Assembly: GCF_001424945.1 (NCBI RefSeq) | Contig: NZ_LMCW01000001.1 | Coordinates: forward strand, 91,443-155,442 | Length of the DNA stretch: 64,000 bases | Direction of reading: 5' to 3' | From: Rhizobium sp. Root1203 | GTDB lineage: Bacteria; Pseudomonadota; Alphaproteobacteria; Rhizobiales; Rhizobiaceae | Part shown: one piece after another, positions 62,630 through 64,000 of the stretch | How the letters are laid out: each line of letters opens with the position of its first letter | Position numbering within the stretch: the stretch's first letter is position 1 | The notes under the pieces: generated by a model | Seen by the model: the letters and a program-made list of their open reading frames with translations, nothing else | Databases searched by the model: none | Told to the model about the DNA's origin: nothing | Program-made: the position numbers and the translations under genes

Positions 62630-63437
62630 ATGACAAGCATCAACACCAACAACTCCGCAATGGCCGCTCTGCAGACGCTGCGCAACGTCAACAGCAATCT
62701 GTCGAAGACGCAGAATGCCGTTTCGTCTGGCGAGCGCGTTGCCAAGGCTTCAGACAACGCTGCCTACTGGTCGATTGCAACGACCATGCGTTCCGACAAC
62801 AGCGCTCTTTCGGCTGTTTCCGACGCTCTCGGCATGGGCGCTGCCAAGGTCGATACCGCTTACACCGCAGTTCAGAGCTCGATCGACGTCGTGACGGAGA
62901 TCAAGGCCAGCATCTGCTTCGTTCAACGGTCAGAACTGGGTACAGGCCAGCGTCGGCGCAACGATGAGCGTCGTCTCCTCGTTCGTTCGTGACTCCTCGG
63001 GCGGCGTTTCCGTCACCACGTCGAGCTACACTGCTACCGCTACCGACCTGCTGTTCGACACGGCCGGCACCAACGGCATCCTCGGCACCAACGGCGCGAA
63101 GTTCACGACGGCTTCGATCTCGAGCTTCTCGATCAGCTCGACCTCGACCAAGGGTGACATCGACAACCTCATCTCCGACACCGAATCGGCTCTGAAGAAG
63201 ATGACCGCCCTCGGCTCGAAGCTCGGTTCGATGTCCACGCGCATCGATCTGCAGAGCGATTTCGTCTCCAAGCTCAGCGACTCCATCAAGTCTGGTGTAG
63301 GCCGCCTGGTCGACGCCAACATGGAAGAAGAATCGAGCAAGCTGACGGCTCTCCAGACCCAGCAGCAGCTGGCAATCCAGTCGCTGTCGATTGCAAACTC
63401 CTCTTCGCAGAACATCCTCTCGCTGTTCCGCGGCTGA
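62630..63437 (+). pseudogene. flaA: flagellin gene with internal deletion and frameshift
   Basis: The first 93 codons give a normal rhizobial flagellin N-terminus (MTSINTNNSAMAALQTLRNV to DVVTEIKA). The frame then shifts and runs to a stop after 120 codons. In the +1 frame the sequence resumes as SASFNGQNWVQASVGATMSV and continues to the normal C-terminus (QQQLAIQSLSIANSSSQNIL, LSLFRG). About 25-30 residues usually present between these parts are missing, and the missing length is 3n+2 bases. Flagellin lacking this D1 segment could not polymerise. Either a real mutation or an assembly join between flagellin copies. GGGGA precedes the ATG. Confidence 0.85.
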
Positions 63438-63456
63438 TAAGTCCAAGCAATACGGA

Positions 63457-63497
63457 AAACATCGGCGGCCGGGGGAAACCCCGGCCGCTAATGTTTT
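63457..63497 (+). terminator. rho-independent terminator after the first flagellin
   Basis: A perfect ten-base-pair GC stem (GCGGCCGGGG/CCCCGGCCGC, 63465-63488) with a GAAA tetraloop, extended by AAACAT/ATGTTT and ending in TTTT. It lies 27 bases after the flagellin stop, so each flagellin gene is its own transcript. Confidence 0.93.
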
Positions 63498-63641
63498 AAC
63501 GTAGGGTTAACAAAAATATAGCTAACCCACGGATAATTTTGAGAATATTCGGTTTTCGCTTCAGCTTTTCTTAACCATATTGCCGTTAGATGTGCCTATC
63601 GAAACGGCGAGTTGAACCAGCAAACAAGACGCGTTCAACAG

Positions 63642-63682
63642 GCATGAAGCTGGCCGCCGTTCCCGGCAACAGATCCGGAATG
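63642..63682 (+). promoter_or_regulatory. conserved flagellin mRNA leader with hairpin (copy 2)
   Basis: Same block as at 62551: GCATGAAGCTG, then a hairpin CGTTCC..GG/CC..GGAATG (63658-63682) with one bulged C. The stem differs from copy 1 at several positions but still pairs, which argues for a conserved structure. The block starts 79 bases before the second flagellin ATG, exactly as in copy 1. Confidence 0.5.
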
Positions 63683-63720
63683 TCCCTTCTTTTTTTCAAT
63701 CTGCCAAAGGGGCAAATAAG

Positions 63721-64000
63721 ATGACGAGCATTCTGACCAACAACACCGCAATGGCCGCTCTGCAGACGCTGCGCAACGTCAACAGCAGCCTGTCGAAGAC
63801 ACAGAACGCCGTTTCGTCTGGTGAGCGCGTCGGCAAGGCTGCTGACAACGCTGCCTACTGGTCTATCGCAACGACCATGCGTTCTGACAACGCGGCCCTC
63901 TCGGCTGTTTCCGACGCTCTCGGCATGGGCGCTGCCAAGGTCGATACCGCTTACACCGCAGTTCAGAGCTCGATCGACGTCGTGACGGAGATCAAGGCCA
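63721..64000 (+). CDS. second flagellin gene, 5' part (cut by window end)
   Basis: The first 93 codons of a flagellin (MTSILTNNTAMAALQTLRNV onward), closely similar to the first copy, with the D0/D1 N-terminal signature SSGERVGKAADNAAYWSIAT. The last 100 bases (63901-64000) are identical to 62810-62909 in copy 1. AAAGGGG lies upstream of the ATG. The rest of the gene is outside the window. Filament subunit secreted by the flagellar export machine. Confidence 0.93.
   Translation, partial: MTSILTNNTAMAALQTLRNVNSSLSKTQNAVSSGERVGKAADNAAYWSIATTMRSDNAALSAVSDALGMGAAKVDTAYTAVQSSIDVVTEIKA

Noticed and set aside
1..64000. CRISPR arrays, tRNA or rRNA genes, phage or defence genes
   Set aside because: No spaced direct repeats, cloverleaf-like or rRNA-like sequence, and no recognisable phage, toxin-antitoxin or nuclease gene was found on reading through.

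Overview
The window is chromosomal DNA of an alphaproteobacterium of the Rhizobiaceae (Rhizobium/Ensifer/Shinella type). It is GC-rich, and about 26 kb of it (23.0-49.5 kb) is the rhizobial chemotaxis-flagellar cluster in its usual order: icpA-cheS-cheY1-cheA-cheW-cheR-cheB-cheY2-cheD-cheT-fliF, visN-visR, flhB/fliG/fliN/fliM/motA on the opposite strand, then flgF-fliI-(hypothetical)-flgB-flgC-fliE-flgG-flgA-flgI-motE-flgH-fliL-fliP. VisN/VisR, CheS, CheT and MotE are rhizobial hallmarks, and a cheW inside the operon fits Rhizobium/Ensifer better than Agrobacterium. I see no rRNA, tRNA, CRISPR array, insertion sequence or prophage gene.

0-6.5 kb: small hypothetical genes, an OsmC-family protein, an EamA transporter and a minus-strand surface-polysaccharide trio (GT2 glycosyltransferase, Wzx-type flippase, polysaccharide pyruvyl transferase). 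7.1-15.7 kb: a signalling block with three histidine kinases, three stand-alone receivers, one receiver-kinase-receiver protein and a LuxR-type regulator, plus a fused ring-cleavage dioxygenase/hydrolase. One kinase carries a FixL-like PAS domain. 15.8-22.7 kb: a SecD-SecF fusion, a YbaL-type CPA2 antiporter, a small XRE regulator and a GT39 glycosyltransferase.

23.0-31.5 kb is one tightly packed chemotaxis operon (stop/start overlaps at most junctions) headed by a soluble globin-coupled receptor. A terminator follows fliF. The region ahead of visN holds repeated GCGAATCG elements, candidate sites for control of the motility master regulator.

49.7-62.2 kb is the most interesting region. In related rhizobia fliP is directly followed by the flagellin genes. 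Here a 12.7-kb block of glycan genes lies between them: CDP-glucose synthesis (RfbF, RfbG), an RmlC-like epimerase, a short-chain reductase, two glycosyltransferases (GT2, GT4), three methyltransferases (TylF type and two FkbM type), a radical SAM/SPASM protein and a TPR-GT41 (O-GlcNAc transferase-like) protein immediately upstream of the flagellins. No flippase or polymerase accompanies them. I infer a flagellin glycosylation island that makes a methylated CDP-derived 6-deoxyhexose glycan and attaches it in the cytoplasm.

62.5-64.0 kb: two flagellin genes, each preceded by a conserved leader with a potential hairpin at the same distance from the start codon. The first flagellin has an internal deletion with a frameshift. 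Its break falls at the end of a 100-bp stretch identical to the second copy, and the window ends at the equivalent point of that copy, so an assembly error is possible.
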